NCBI RefSeq assembly: GCF_016027715.1
Contig: NZ_CP065691.1
Coordinates: 1,769,954 to 1,833,953 of the forward strand
Direction: 5' to 3'
From: Lactococcus garvieae
GTDB lineage: Bacteria; Bacillota; Bacilli; Lactobacillales; Streptococcaceae
DNA: 64,000 nucleotides
The notes beneath the pieces are model-generated. The model worked only from the letters and a program-made list of their open reading frames with translations. It did not search any database and was not told the DNA's origin. This document shows, piece by piece, positions 27,825 through 36,614 of the stretch. Numbering within the stretch: position 1 is the first letter of the stretch; each line of letters opens with the position of its first letter. The position numbers and the translations under genes are program-made.

Positions 27825-28652
27825 CTATCTAGATGTAGAAACAGTTACATAGTTATCATCTACAGAGTCAAATACAGGCATTGAAGTGCCATTAAACTCA
27901 GTAGCATACGTCTTATCTTCCGTATCATCGAATATCATATATTGCTTATCATAAGCTGTGAATGTTGTCCCATTAAGCGTACTAAGTGTTAATTTTAAAT
28001 CATTCTTTTCGTCGTGGGGAAGTACTGTGTCTGTGTATTCTGGCTCACCATTATCACCGAGAAGAGGTGTCCCATCCTCATGACTGACAATAGGAACGCT
28101 ATCCATTTGTAAACCAAAGTTGGCCTTGGCACTAGCTGTAATCTCTTCGCTTTGGATATTATTACCAGTTGAATCAGTTACTGCAGATATTTTAATAGTT
28201 TGAGGTGTTCCCTCGACAAATTTAGTCTTTTGCCCTTTTGCTATATAGGCTCCTGTTTGGATTGTTTCTTTGAGGTCTTGTTTTTTAAGATGTTCAACCA
28301 TTTTGTCAATAATTTGTTTATTACTTAACCCTTTAAAGTCACCTAATACTAAAGGTGTAGGGGTATTATCGGTATTATAAATAGTAACTTTTCCTTTATT
28401 AAAATAGTAAACGCTAGCTACTTCCGTATTAATACCTGGAGTTTCAGAACCTAGGTATAATTGATAAATGATACGCTCATTTTTCATTAAATCTTCACCG
28501 AATTTATAAGTTGGTTCTGAATTGGATGAAGCAGCTTCTGTACTTTGATTTGAGGTATCAGAAGAATTTTTATCTGTGGTAGAAGTAGCGCCACATCCTG
28601 CTAATAAAAGAAGCGTAACTCCTAATGTGAGTGTAAGTTTTAAGTTTTTCAT
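27825..28652 (-). CDS. Secreted lipoprotein, cargo of the mobile element
   Basis: A 275-residue protein with a signal peptide and lipobox LLLAGC, then a serine/threonine-rich linker (about 20-47) typical of lactococcal lipoproteins. The rest is a soluble extracellular domain without motifs I recognise. It lies near the attR end, away from the transfer genes, as cargo usually does. A role in surface exclusion or as a transfer partner is possible but unsupported. Confidence 0.7.
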   Translation of the reverse strand: MKNLKLTLTLGVTLLLLAGCGATSTTDKNSSDTSNQSTEAASSNSEPTYKFGEDLMKNERIIYQLYLGSETPGINTEVASVYYFNKGKVTIYNTDNTPTPLVLGDFKGLSNKQIIDKMVEHLKKQDLKETIQTGAYIAKGQKTKFVEGTPQTIKISAVTDSTGNNIQSEEITASAKANFGLQMDSVPIVSHEDGTPLLGDNGEPEYTDTVLPHDEKNDLKLTLSTLNGTTFTAYDKQYMIFDDTEDKTYATEFNGTSMPVFDSVDDNYVTVSTSR

Positions 28653-28675
28653 AAAAGTTCCTAGTCTAAATTTTT

Positions 28676-28918
28676 TTACTCATGTATGAACGTATCTGGT
28701 CCATGTGCGATTACTTTTGCAATATGTTTTTCACTACTAGACTGTACAAATGATAAGGATGCATGAGGATTTTTCTTATAGAACTTCATGTCTTCCTTTG
28801 TCATATAGAGCTCCCATTCGATATCGTCTATGATTTCAATAACACTTACTAAGTCTGTTAGATCTTGATTCCTAAGCTCAGAAGCGCTACGTGATTTAGT
28901 ATGTTCTGATATTCCCAA
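28676..28918 (-). CDS. Small protein near the right end of the element
   Basis: An 80-residue acidic protein. The start is TTG at 28918 with AAAGGA nine bases upstream; no ATG gives a comparable protein. The middle (VSVIEIIDDIEWELYMTKED) is helix-like. No family recognised. It is followed 23 bases later by the lipoprotein gene, so the two probably form one transcript starting near attR. Confidence 0.5.
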   Translation of the reverse strand: MGISEHTKSRSASELRNQDLTDLVSVIEIIDDIEWELYMTKEDMKFYKKNPHASLSFVQSSSEKHIAKVIAHGPDTFIHE

Positions 28919-28987
28919 TAAAAATTTTCCTTTCGATTTCTCGAGTCATTCCAACTCTTTTTGTTAAAGTAGTAGTGCTCCCCTGAG

Positions 28988-28999
28988 TGCAGGGGGCAT
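28988..28999 (+). repeat. attR core repeat of the integrated element
   Basis: TGCAGGGGGCAT, identical to the tRNA-Lys 3' end at 22557-22568 and in the same orientation. Confidence 0.75.
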
Positions 29000-29010
29000 A
29001 ATATAAATAA

Positions 29011-29041
29011 GAAAAAAGTCCAGTAAAACTGGACTTTTTTC
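29011..29041. terminator. Bidirectional terminator just outside attR
   Basis: AAAAAAGTCCAGT (29012-29024) and ACTGGACTTTTTT (29028-29040) form a perfect 13-bp stem with a three-base loop. It insulates the element from the chromosome. Confidence 0.85.
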
Positions 29042-29138
29042 TTATGAGTTTACGTAGTTACCTTCAAAGATTAATAACTAAAACACATACTTCTTTGATA
29101 GAGGACTCGTGTGTGACAATAATGACCTTATTTTTATT

Positions 29139-29582
29139 TTATGGATGATTAGGGAACAGCTTCATCACTCTTTGATACTCCTTTTGGTACTCTTTAAACT
29201 TGTCCTCAACTAGTCGTATCTGTTCAATAGTGAGTTCAGACTTCCTTGTCTTAAGTTGACTTCTCTCTGAGGTTCTCATAATATCGGTGTTTTCTATGCT
29301 TGTATATTCAGATTCAACTTCCTTTGAATTAGTGATTAAAGGTAGTTTCTCTTCCAAAACTTTAAAACTTTTAATATTATTGGAAGTTTGTCTAATAAAT
29401 CGAGAATACAATTTATTTATGGGTTCAGTATGTATAGCATCTCTAGAACTCTCAACAGTAGACTGGCTACTGACTTTGTCTGTCTTAGGGTCAAAGAAGT
29501 GTTCTTTTGTTTTTGGACTTGTACAGGCAGTTAGAGTTATGAGTGATATTCCGCATAATAGTATTTTAGTCTTCTTGTTCAT
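29139..29582 (-). CDS. Small secreted lipoprotein
   Basis: A 147-residue protein with signal peptide and lipobox LTAC (about residues 17-20). The mature part is highly charged, with a likely coiled coil in the C-terminal third (KSELTIEQIRLVEDKFKEYQ). GGAG is six bases before the ATG. No family recognised. It lies just outside the repeat that bounds the mobile element. Confidence 0.65.
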   Translation of the reverse strand: MNKKTKILLCGISLITLTACTSPKTKEHFFDPKTDKVSSQSTVESSRDAIHTEPINKLYSRFIRQTSNNIKSFKVLEEKLPLITNSKEVESEYTSIENTDIMRTSERSQLKTRKSELTIEQIRLVEDKFKEYQKEYQRVMKLFPNHP

Positions 29583-29735
29583 TTATACTCCAATCAGTTA
29601 TGACAATTCATATGTTATAGTTTGAAGATTCGAGGATACGACCAGTTAAATATACACCTCTTTGTAATCATTTCGTCTTTTTATCTCGCGTGCAACTTTA
29701 GAAAGAATCAAGAATTTCAGTAACTGATACTAATT

Positions 29736-29900
29736 CTAACTTTTTCGAAGTTTAACAAAATAATAGATTACAAATATTATCAAAGTAAAAGCTAATTGTC
29801 TAATACCTAGAAATAGATTTTGTTGAAAATTAATTAGTAAATGATATAGTGAATAGATTACTATAAACCCGGTACTAATATATACAATATACTTTTCTAT
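29736..29900 (-). CDS. Candidate 54-residue membrane protein with ATA in the start position
   Basis: An open frame of 54 codons runs from ATA 29898-29900 to TAG 29736-29738. A perfect AAAGGAG lies seven bases upstream of the ATA, and an in-frame TAA two codons upstream limits the frame. The product would have two membrane helices (about 4-23 and 36-49) and end in KLRKS. An extended -10 TGcTATTAT lies about 54 bases upstream (29954-29959). Either an ATG has mutated to ATA, leaving a recent pseudogene, or a rare ATA start is used. It is probably missed by standard gene finders. Confidence 0.4.
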   Translation of the reverse strand: MEKYIVYISTGFIVIYSLYHLLINFQQNLFLGIRQLAFTLIIFVIYYFVKLRKS

Positions 29901-30271
29901 ATCTTATCTCCTTTACTCTACTGACTCCAACCAACACATCTCAAATATATTCTATAATAGCACACGGACTTCTTATTAATATATTAATAGTAAATTCTTG
30001 TTTGCAGTTTTAACTTGCTTACATTCTACATTTATTAGTAAAAAAAATCAAAACAAAACTTGACATTTTTTATCAAAAAGGAACATAACAAATAGATCTA
30101 ACTTATAACAAGATTTATCGCTTGTGTGCGAATACTATCCGAGAAGTTAAAAAGTAGGACAAGAGTCTTAGAAAACGTTAGGGGCACTTGGAACGCTTTG
30201 ATATAATTAAGTATATAAATAAAAAATAAATCAAGAGTGTTGTAGAATGAAGATGAATAAAGGAAGGTTAT
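29901..30271. other. AT-rich gap with divergent promoters
   Basis: It contains the minus-strand -10 for the small membrane ORF (29954-29959) and, on the plus strand, the extended -10 TGaTATAAT (30199-30207) for the lipoprotein at 30272. Between them I see no gene or strong structure. Confidence 0.5.
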
Positions 30272-30667
30272 ATGAAAAAAATTTTTTTATTTAGCACATT
30301 TATATTATCGCTAACCTTAGTAGGATGTTCTTCTAAAAATAACGAAGAAACAAAAGGAACAACGGCCTCTAACTCCACCATGCAAAAAGAGCAGGCAACA
30401 GAAGTTCGGAGTAGCCCAGTTAAAGAAGACGCTGCAGAGGATGAAGCTCTAATAGAACTAGAAGAGTATTCTACTATACAATCTCAGGTCTCTTTATCAG
30501 ATTTAACAGGAACGGTTTCATTAAATAATCTAAAGAAAAGAATTATTATATTTAAAGACCACAATCAGAGAGAAAAATATAAGACAATTTTTATTAAGGC
30601 AAAAAAGATGTTGAAAATAATTGACCTATCTGATCATAATACGATGATTTTTATAGGAAATATTTGA
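30272..30667 (+). CDS. Small secreted lipoprotein
   Basis: A 131-residue protein with signal peptide and lipobox LVGC (C19), a serine/threonine-rich linker and an acidic stretch, then a basic, beta-rich end. AAAGGAAGG precedes the ATG and an extended -10 TGaTATAAT lies at 30199-30207. No family recognised. A 8-bp hairpin terminator at 30725-30750 closes the unit. Confidence 0.65.
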   Translation: MKKIFLFSTFILSLTLVGCSSKNNEETKGTTASNSTMQKEQATEVRSSPVKEDAAEDEALIELEEYSTIQSQVSLSDLTGTVSLNNLKKRIIIFKDHNQREKYKTIFIKAKKMLKIIDLSDHNTMIFIGNI

Positions 30668-30724
30668 TATAATAATCTTGTCAAATGGCGGAGAAAAAGC
30701 GTGTGGGATAATATAGTGTGCAAG

Positions 30725-30751
30725 AAGTCCATAATCTAAATGGACTTTTTA
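30725..30751 (+). terminator. Terminator after the lipoprotein gene
   Basis: AAGTCCAT (30725-30732) and ATGGACTT (30740-30747) with a T5 tail. Confidence 0.75.
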
Positions 30752-30805
30752 TGTGCTGTCACGCGTATTTAATCGCTCCTAATATAATTTATCTAAGTCA
30801 CTATA

Positions 30806-30838
30806 AAAAAGCTCACAGCACGAAACTGTGAGCTTTTA
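30806..30838. terminator. Bidirectional terminator before the minus-strand membrane gene end
   Basis: AAAAGCTCACAG pairs with CTGTGAGCTTTT around CACGAAA. It mainly serves the leftward gene ending at 30841. Confidence 0.8.
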
Positions 30839-30840
30839 TC

Positions 30841-31404
30841 TTATATGTTATTGTGCCAAAATGACAGCGTTAAAAGTAAAAATAAAATAACGATAAACGT
30901 AAAAAGAGTTTTATATATTCGAGATGATTTTTCTACCTTATCAACATACGTATCTTTAAATAATACCACTTTAAACTCATTCTCTGGATTTTCTTTAAGG
31001 TATTTTTTTAAGAATTTCTGGTGTTGTCTGAGTGTCGGAGGAGTTATGCCTACAAGAAGTGTAACAAGTAAAAACAAAGTAAGAAAAACGAGAAGTATAT
31101 ATACTGATTTAAACCAAATCATATAATGTACGTAACCAACGAGGGAGAAAAGTAAAGCACTCCCAAGTATTATATTAAGTTTTCTTTGTAAAGGAGTATA
31201 GAAATACCATTTTTTATATGTTTCGAAAGCATCTTTGAGATATTTAATATCTTTATCGGTCAAATCGGGGTATTCTTTTTTTATAAGGTTTAATCTATCT
31301 GTTTTTACACTATTTAGTATTGTTTTATACTTAGAAGAAAAGATGATTAATATTATTAAGAGTGGAATAATAATCCAAGGAGCTAGGTCAATAAGTTTGT
31401 TCAT
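30841..31404 (-). CDS. Multi-pass membrane protein of unknown function
   Basis: A 187-residue protein with about four membrane helices: about 7-24, 75-95, 98-118 and 163-182. The first loop is charged (LIKKEYPDLTDKDIKYLKDA). GAGGA lies seven bases before the ATG. I recognise no family. A perfect 14-bp inverted repeat covers its promoter region, so it may be tightly regulated. Base composition is more AT-rich than the flanking housekeeping genes, which fits acquired DNA. Confidence 0.6.
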   Translation of the reverse strand: MNKLIDLAPWIIIPLLIILIIFSSKYKTILNSVKTDRLNLIKKEYPDLTDKDIKYLKDAFETYKKWYFYTPLQRKLNIILGSALLFSLVGYVHYMIWFKSVYILLVFLTLFLLVTLLVGITPPTLRQHQKFLKKYLKENPENEFKVVLFKDTYVDKVEKSSRIYKTLFTFIVILFLLLTLSFWHNNI

Positions 31405-31795
31405 AGGGAGGTCCTCATATATTTAATACATTTATTGTACTATAAAATGTATTAAATAAAATAAGTCTTATAAAGCCTATCTTTCACTCAAATAAAAAAA
31501 TAAGACATAAAACTAGTACTTACAATAATTTACAGCATATAAAGTAATTACCGATTATATTATATTAGAACACTATTTTTAAACTGTAGACTTTATTTAA
31601 GAAAACTACACAGAGGTGTTTGCTTGTGCTAAAGTCCATATACCTTTGATATACAACCCCTGATTGACAAAAATTAGTTCCGTTTTTAACTACGCTTTAG
31701 TTAAAAATTCAATATATGTTATTTATCTTAATTTTATCCTATCCCTAATAATTTGCTTTTAGTGACATTCAGTAGCCCTTATTTAAGTGGTGTGG
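31405..31795. other. AT-rich gap before recO with inverted repeats
   Basis: No gene is visible. It contains the 14-bp repeat at 31420-31458 and a 10-bp hairpin TTTTTAACTA-CGCTT-TAGTTAAAAA (31683-31707) without a T-tail. Function of the second is unknown. Confidence 0.5.
31420..31458. repeat. Perfect 14-bp inverted repeat over a promoter
   Basis: TATTTAATACATTT (31420-31433) and AAATGTATTAAATA (31445-31458) are exact reverse complements around 11 bases that include a possible minus-strand -10 (TACAAT). It is placed like an operator for the membrane gene starting at 31404. Confidence 0.7.
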
Positions 31796-31801
31796 TAAAA
31801 T
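31793..31801 (+). promoter_or_regulatory. recO extended -10, six bases from the ATG
   Basis: TGgTAAAAT (31793-31801). The recO ATG is at 31808, where transcription should begin. No -35 at the right distance and no ribosome binding site are seen. Confidence 0.6.
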
Positions 31802-31807
31802 ATAAGA

Positions 31808-32566
31808 ATGAAAAGTGTGGAAACTCGAGGCCTTGTCCTATATACTAAAAATTATAAAGAAAAGGACAAGCTGGTCAAAATTTTTACGGAGTCCTTTGGT
31901 AAGCGTATGTTTTTTGTTAAAAATTTTGCCCGCTCTAAATATGCGAGCAGCTTGCAGAATTTTACAAACTCTAGCTTGATGGGAACGATAAATGATGAAG
32001 GTTTTTCTTTCCTGGATGATGTGAGTGAGACAGTTACTTATAAGCATATCAGTGAGGATATTTTTCTTAATGCTCATGCTTCTTACATTATTAGTTTGGC
32101 AGATGCAGCAATACCTGATAATCAATATGACCCTTCTTTATATGCTTTTTTGACGAAGTGCTTAGATTTGTTAGAGCAAGGTTTTGATAAAGAAATCATT
32201 ACGAACATTTTTGAACTTCAAATTTTGAATCGTTTTGGTGTGAGTCTCAATTGTGCAGAATGCGCGTTTTGTCATAGTAAGCAAGGACCCTTTGATTATT
32301 CTTATAAGTTCAATGCTTGTCTTTGTAAAAATCATTTTAACGAAGATATTCGCCGCTTGCATTTGGATCCTAATGTCATTTACTTGGTTAATCTTTTTCA
32401 AGAAATATCCTTGAACCAGTTAGAAAAAATTTCTGTTAAAGAGGATATGAAACAGAAGATTCGCTTATTCATTGATGGGCTTTATGAGGAATATGTCGGT
32501 ATTCACTTGAAATCCAAAAAATTTTTAGACAGCATGAAAGATTGGGCTGATATTATGAAAGACTAA
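31808..32566 (+). CDS. recO: DNA repair protein RecO
   Basis: A 252-residue recombination mediator that helps load RecA with RecF and RecR. The N-terminal OB-fold begins MKSVETRGLVLYTKNYKEKD. A four-cysteine zinc motif lies in the middle (CAECAFC, then FNACLCKNHF). ATG 31808 matches the family's N-terminus and no earlier start fits, yet no ribosome site precedes it and the -10 ends at 31801, so the message is probably leaderless. It ends at a bidirectional terminator shared with pdhD. Confidence 0.92.
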   Translation: MKSVETRGLVLYTKNYKEKDKLVKIFTESFGKRMFFVKNFARSKYASSLQNFTNSSLMGTINDEGFSFLDDVSETVTYKHISEDIFLNAHASYIISLADAAIPDNQYDPSLYAFLTKCLDLLEQGFDKEIITNIFELQILNRFGVSLNCAECAFCHSKQGPFDYSYKFNACLCKNHFNEDIRRLHLDPNVIYLVNLFQEISLNQLEKISVKEDMKQKIRLFIDGLYEEYVGIHLKSKKFLDSMKDWADIMKD

Positions 32567-32576
32567 TTTAGAAAAA

Positions 32577-32608
32577 ATAAAAAAAAGCATCTTGAGATGC
32601 TTTTTTTT
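32577..32608. terminator. Bidirectional terminator between recO and pdhD
   Basis: AAAAAAGCATC-TTGA-GATGCTTTTTT. It serves the converging recO and pdh transcripts. Confidence 0.9.
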
Positions 32609-32611
32609 ATT

Positions 32612-34033
32612 TTAAACGTGGATAGGTAAACCATCAGCAATCTCAGCTGTATCCATAATTGCTTCACCAAGCGTTGGGTGAGGCTGGATCGTCAATGAGA
32701 TATCTTTAGAAGTTAAACCATTTTCAATAGCTAAAGCTAAACCGGAAATCAAGTCAGAAGCTCCAGGACCAACGATTTGGGCGCCAATAACGGCACCTTC
32801 TTTATTATCTGTAATTAAACGGATGAAACCTGTTGTATCGTCCATTGAAATAGCACGTCCATTGGCAGCAAATGGGAATTTGCTGATTTTAACTTGATCC
32901 ATGCGATCTTTAACAGTCTCAGGAGTTTCACCTACAGTCGCTAACTCTGTTGTTGTGTAAGCAACAGCAGGGAGAGCGATATGTAAGTCAACAGCGTCTT
33001 CTCCACCAGCAATAGCAGCAGCAGCAATCTTAGCTTGGAATGAAGCTTTATGTGCGAGCATTGGGCCAGGAACAACGTCACCGATAGCATAGATATGTGG
33101 TACTGAAGTTTGGAATGAATCGCTCACTTCGATGAGTCCACGGTCTGTCAACTTAACATCTGTATTGTTAAGACCTAACATATCTGTATTTGGACGACGA
33201 CCTACTGAAACGAGCAAGTAATCACCTGTAACAGTTTGTTCTTTACCATCTACTTCAAATGTCAAAGTAACATCTGTATCTGTTTGTGTAGCTGATTTTG
33301 CCATAGCAGAAGTATAAATTTCTGATCCAGCTGTTTTCACACGGTTGGCAATGATATCTGACATTTCTTTGTCAAAACCATTCAAGATATGATCTAAACC
33401 TTCAACGATAGTGATTTTAGAACCTAACATACGATAAGCACCACCAAGTTCAGAACCGATGACACCACCACCCACGATGATTAAATGTTTAGGTACTTCT
33501 TTAAGATTAAGCGCACCTGTAGAGTCGATAATACGTCCACCATAAGGGAAGCTAGGGATTTCAATTGGGCGTGAACCTGTAGCGATAATCGCATTTTGGA
33601 AGTTCAACAATTGGAAGCCATCTTCTTGTTCAACGTTAATTGTTTCATTATCAACGAACTCAGCTGTACCTTTGATTAATTCGATTTTATGCTTTTTAAG
33701 AAGCATGGCAATACCGCCAGTAAGTTGCTTAACAACTTTTTCATCTTTCCAAGCTTGTGTAGCAGCCCAATCAAGATTTACTGCACCATTTGATAGACCA
33801 AATGGACTTTTACCAGCTTCTTGTTTAAGCGCATCTTGATAGTGGTGACCCACATTAATCAAGGCTTTTGAAGGGATACAACCAATGTTAAGACATACCC
33901 CACCTACGTTATCTTTTTCGATAACAACAACTTTTTTACCAAGTTCAGCCGCACGGATAGCCGCAACATATCCGCCAGGGCCTGATCCGATGACAACTGT
34001 ATCCACTTCAGTGGCTTGTGCACCAACAACCAT
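32612..34033 (-). CDS. pdhD: Dihydrolipoyl dehydrogenase (E3) of pyruvate dehydrogenase
   Basis: A 473-residue FAD-disulfide oxidoreductase that reoxidises dihydrolipoyl groups with NAD. The N-terminal FAD site is VIGSGPGGYVAA, the redox pair is GGVCLNIGC (C47, C52), the NAD site is IIVGGGVIGSELG, and the C-terminal active-site base is in IQPHPTLGE. It carries no fused lipoyl domain, unlike some Firmicute E3s. It is the last gene of the lplA-pdhABCD operon. AAGGGGA precedes the ATG. Confidence 0.96.
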   Translation of the reverse strand: MVVGAQATEVDTVVIGSGPGGYVAAIRAAELGKKVVVIEKDNVGGVCLNIGCIPSKALINVGHHYQDALKQEAGKSPFGLSNGAVNLDWAATQAWKDEKVVKQLTGGIAMLLKKHKIELIKGTAEFVDNETINVEQEDGFQLLNFQNAIIATGSRPIEIPSFPYGGRIIDSTGALNLKEVPKHLIIVGGGVIGSELGGAYRMLGSKITIVEGLDHILNGFDKEMSDIIANRVKTAGSEIYTSAMAKSATQTDTDVTLTFEVDGKEQTVTGDYLLVSVGRRPNTDMLGLNNTDVKLTDRGLIEVSDSFQTSVPHIYAIGDVVPGPMLAHKASFQAKIAAAAIAGGEDAVDLHIALPAVAYTTTELATVGETPETVKDRMDQVKISKFPFAANGRAISMDDTTGFIRLITDNKEGAVIGAQIVGPGASDLISGLALAIENGLTSKDISLTIQPHPTLGEAIMDTAEIADGLPIHV

Positions 34034-34055
34034 AATTCTTTTTCCCCTTTTCTTT

Positions 34056-35639
34056 TTAAACTTCCATGAGCATGTAAGCTGGATCAGCTAAGAGGCTCTT
34101 AAGATAGTTCAATGAACCTTGTCCAAGCATTCCATCGATGAGACGGTGGTCATAGCTTACTGAAAGTTTCATGTTTTGGCCGACAGCTAATTCGCCTTCA
34201 GCATTAACGATTGGTTCTTTCACGATTGAACCAAGTCCCAGAATCATAACATCTGAACCGTTGATGATTGGTGTGAACCAAGTACCACGAGCAGATCCTA
34301 TGTTTGAAATTGTGATTGTTGAACCGCGCATTTGGTCAGGTTTGATAGCACCTGTACGTACTGCTTCAGCAAGTTCCGCAATTTCTTTAGCAATAGCAAA
34401 GATTGATTTCTTGTCTGCATTTTTAATAACAGGTACGTAAAGTCCACTTGGGGCATTTACAGCAATACCAATGTTTACTTCATTGTGGTACACAATATCG
34501 GTACCGTCAATAGAAGCGTTAATTTCTGGGAATTTCTTAGCTGTAGCAGCGAGAGCTTTAGTAACATAAGCAAGATAAGTGAGTTTAACATCTTGTTTAG
34601 CAGCAATTTCTTTGTACTCTTTACGGTGAGCAACTAACTTAGATACTTCCACTTGGTCAAAGTTAGTAACCGCAGGTATATTTGCATTTTGTGTGCTCAT
34701 CGCGTTTGAGATTGCTTTACGTGTAGGAGTCATTGGTTCACGACGGTCACCGTCTGCAGCTTGTACAGGAGCCGGCGCAGCTTTAGGAGCTGCAGGCTTA
34801 GGTGCTTCAACCGCAGGTTTTGCAGTTTCAGCAGCAGGAGCTTTAGGAGCAGCTGCACCAGATGCAAAGGCCTTAACGTCAGCTAATGTTGTATGTCCAT
34901 GACGACCTGTAGATTGGACTTGAGTCAAATCAATACCGTGCTCACGTGCATAGTGGCGTACAGAAGGCATAGCAAGGACACGACCATCTGTAGTAGTACG
35001 TGTTGTGGCACCGTCTGTTGCTGGCTGAGCAGGAGCTTCAGAAGTAGCAGGTTTTGCCGCTTCAGGAGCTTTAGGAGCCTCAGGAGCAGCTGTTCCTGAA
35101 CCGTTCCCATTATACTCAATTAGGGGAGCGCCAACTTCAACAGTAGTTCCTGCTTCAACAAAGAGTTTCGTTACTTTACCAGAGTAAGGTGATAAAATCT
35201 CTTGCATAAGTTTATCATTTTGAACCTCGGCGACTGGATCGTCTTCTTTGACTTCATCACCAACTTTAACAAGCCAGTTTGCGATGTCGCCTTCGTGCAT
35301 ACCTTCACCGATATCAGGCATCGTGAAGATTTGTGCATCACCTGCAGGAGCTTCAGAAGCAGTGGCAGGAGCCGCCTCAGCAGGAGCTGCTTCGCTTGAC
35401 CCATCTCCATCATATTCGATGAGGGGAGCGCCAACTTCAACAGTTGTTCCTGCTTCAACAAAGAGTTTTGTTACTGTACCAGAGTAAGGAGACAGGATTT
35501 CTTGCATAAGTTTGTCATTTTGAACTTCAGCAACTGGATCGTCTTCTTTAACAACGTCACCGACTTTAACAAGCCAGTTCGCGATGTCGCCTTCGTGCAT
35601 GCCTTCACCGATATCAGGCATTTTAAAAATTTCAGTCAT
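34056..35639 (-). CDS. pdhC: Dihydrolipoamide acetyltransferase (E2) with two lipoyl domains
   Basis: A 527-residue core subunit of pyruvate dehydrogenase. Two lipoyl domains (about 1-80 and 101-180) have modified lysines K43 and K143 in VQNDKLMQ. Alanine/proline-rich linkers follow, then the subunit-binding domain ([17 protein letters not shown]), and the acetyltransferase domain with HRLIDG (H498, D502). The two lipoyl domains are nearly identical over about 80 residues at an exact 100-residue offset, a sign of recent duplication or gene conversion. The start overlaps pdhB by eight bases. Confidence 0.96.
   Translation of the reverse strand: MTEIFKMPDIGEGMHEGDIANWLVKVGDVVKEDDPVAEVQNDKLMQEILSPYSGTVTKLFVEAGTTVEVGAPLIEYDGDGSSEAAPAEAAPATASEAPAGDAQIFTMPDIGEGMHEGDIANWLVKVGDEVKEDDPVAEVQNDKLMQEILSPYSGKVTKLFVEAGTTVEVGAPLIEYNGNGSGTAAPEAPKAPEAAKPATSEAPAQPATDGATTRTTTDGRVLAMPSVRHYAREHGIDLTQVQSTGRHGHTTLADVKAFASGAAAPKAPAAETAKPAVEAPKPAAPKAAPAPVQAADGDRREPMTPTRKAISNAMSTQNANIPAVTNFDQVEVSKLVAHRKEYKEIAAKQDVKLTYLAYVTKALAATAKKFPEINASIDGTDIVYHNEVNIGIAVNAPSGLYVPVIKNADKKSIFAIAKEIAELAEAVRTGAIKPDQMRGSTITISNIGSARGTWFTPIINGSDVMILGLGSIVKEPIVNAEGELAVGQNMKLSVSYDHRLIDGMLGQGSLNYLKSLLADPAYMLMEV
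35100..35639 (-). repeat. 300-bp-offset tandem repeat encoding the two lipoyl domains
   Basis: The segments 35400-35639 and 35100-35339 match closely at DNA level, for example GCGATGTCGCCTTCGTGCAT near 35281 and near 35581. Recombination between them would remove one lipoyl domain in frame. Confidence 0.85.
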
Positions 35640-36612
35640 AATTTACTACCTCTTTCACTTTGTTCACAATATCGTCTGCCTTAATTGCCCAGTCATTTTC
35701 TGCTTGAGCAAATGGGAAGATAGAATCTGGGCCAGCTACACGGCCGATAGGTGCTTTAAGTGACAGAACAAAACGTTCGGAGATTTCCGCCATAACATTC
35801 GCAGCGATACCAGCTGTACGTTGGGCTTCTTGAACCACAACAACACGTCCAGTTTTTTCAACAGTTTCTCCGATAGATTTAATATCAAGAGGAGAAACGG
35901 TACGAAGGTCAAGCACTTCAGCGTTGATACCTTCTTTTTCAAGTTGCTCAGCAGCTTTAATAGCTAGAGGAACTGTACCACCGTAAGCGATGATGGATAC
36001 ATCTGAACCTTCTTTAGCAACAACTGCTTGGTCCAAAGGCGTTGTGTAATAGCCTTCTGGAACTTCACCTTTAACAGAACGGTAAAGGTGTAAGTTTTCC
36101 AAGTACATTACAGGGTCATTGTTTTCAATGGCAGCTAAAAGAAGCCCTTTGGCATCTGCCGGATTTGAAGGCATAACCACGCGTAGTCCAGGGATTTGAG
36201 CAAATAGACCTTCAATAGAGTCCGCATGCATTTCAGGAGTTTTTGTACCAATCCCATAAGGAGTACGGATAACAATAGGGTTATGACGTGTGTTGTTGAA
36301 ACGATAACGTGTACGTGACATTTGCCCAGCAATAGAGTCAAAAACTTCATAAACAAAAGTTCCAAATTGAATTTCCATGACTGGTCGGAAGCCTTGTGTT
36401 GAAAGCCCGATAGCTAAACCACCGATACCAGATTCGGCAAGTGGTGTGTTGAAGACACGGTCTTCACCGTGTTTTGCTTGGAGTCCGTCAGTGGCACGGA
36501 ATACCCCACCATTTTGTCCAACGTCTTCACCAAAGATTAATGTATTTTCGTCACGCTCAAGCGCTAAGTCAAGCGCTTCTGTGATTGCTGCAATATAAGT
36601 TTTTACTGCCAT
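35632..36612 (-). CDS. pdhB: Pyruvate dehydrogenase E1 beta subunit
   Basis: A 326-residue transketolase-like subunit that forms the E1 heterotetramer with PdhA and decarboxylates pyruvate using thiamine diphosphate. Typical pieces are [22 protein letters not shown], the [13 protein letters not shown] segment and the C-terminal [12 protein letters not shown]. It starts two bases after the pdhA stop, with GTGAGGG inside pdhA, and overlaps pdhC by eight bases. Confidence 0.96.
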   Translation of the reverse strand: MAVKTYIAAITEALDLALERDENTLIFGEDVGQNGGVFRATDGLQAKHGEDRVFNTPLAESGIGGLAIGLSTQGFRPVMEIQFGTFVYEVFDSIAGQMSRTRYRFNNTRHNPIVIRTPYGIGTKTPEMHADSIEGLFAQIPGLRVVMPSNPADAKGLLLAAIENNDPVMYLENLHLYRSVKGEVPEGYYTTPLDQAVVAKEGSDVSIIAYGGTVPLAIKAAEQLEKEGINAEVLDLRTVSPLDIKSIGETVEKTGRVVVVQEAQRTAGIAANVMAEISERFVLSLKAPIGRVAGPDSIFPFAQAENDWAIKADDIVNKVKEVVNYD

Positions 36613-36614
36613 GT

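Larger units (their letters stand above)
22557..28999 (-). mobile_element. Integrative mobilizable element at tRNA-Lys(CTT), about 6.4 kb
   Basis: Bounded by a 12-bp direct repeat of the tRNA-Lys 3' end. All its genes point left, toward the tRNA: XRE regulator, tyrosine integrase, HUH replication/relaxase protein, a 483-base hairpin-rich gap, a 66-residue protein, a TcpA-like ATPase split from its membrane anchor, a 149-residue protein, a lipoprotein and an 80-residue protein. The order coupling protein-gap-relaxase parallels orf21-oriT-orf20 of Tn916, but all type IV secretion genes are absent. It would need a helper conjugative element for transfer (inference). A cryptic filamentous prophage is the main alternative, since those also combine a HUH Rep with an FtsK/Zot-like ATPase; no coat-like genes are evident. 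Confidence 0.75.

Noticed and set aside
22557-28999. Complete prophage or conjugative element
   Set aside because: No capsid, terminase, lysis or type IV secretion genes are present; the element is too small.
31683-31707. 10-bp hairpin before recO as a terminator
   Set aside because: No T-run follows on either strand, so it is recorded only as an inverted repeat of unknown role.
34693-35487. Several long open frames on the strand opposite pdhC
   Set aside because: They mirror the Ala/Pro-rich linkers and duplicated lipoyl domains of pdhC; they have no ribosome sites and low-complexity products.
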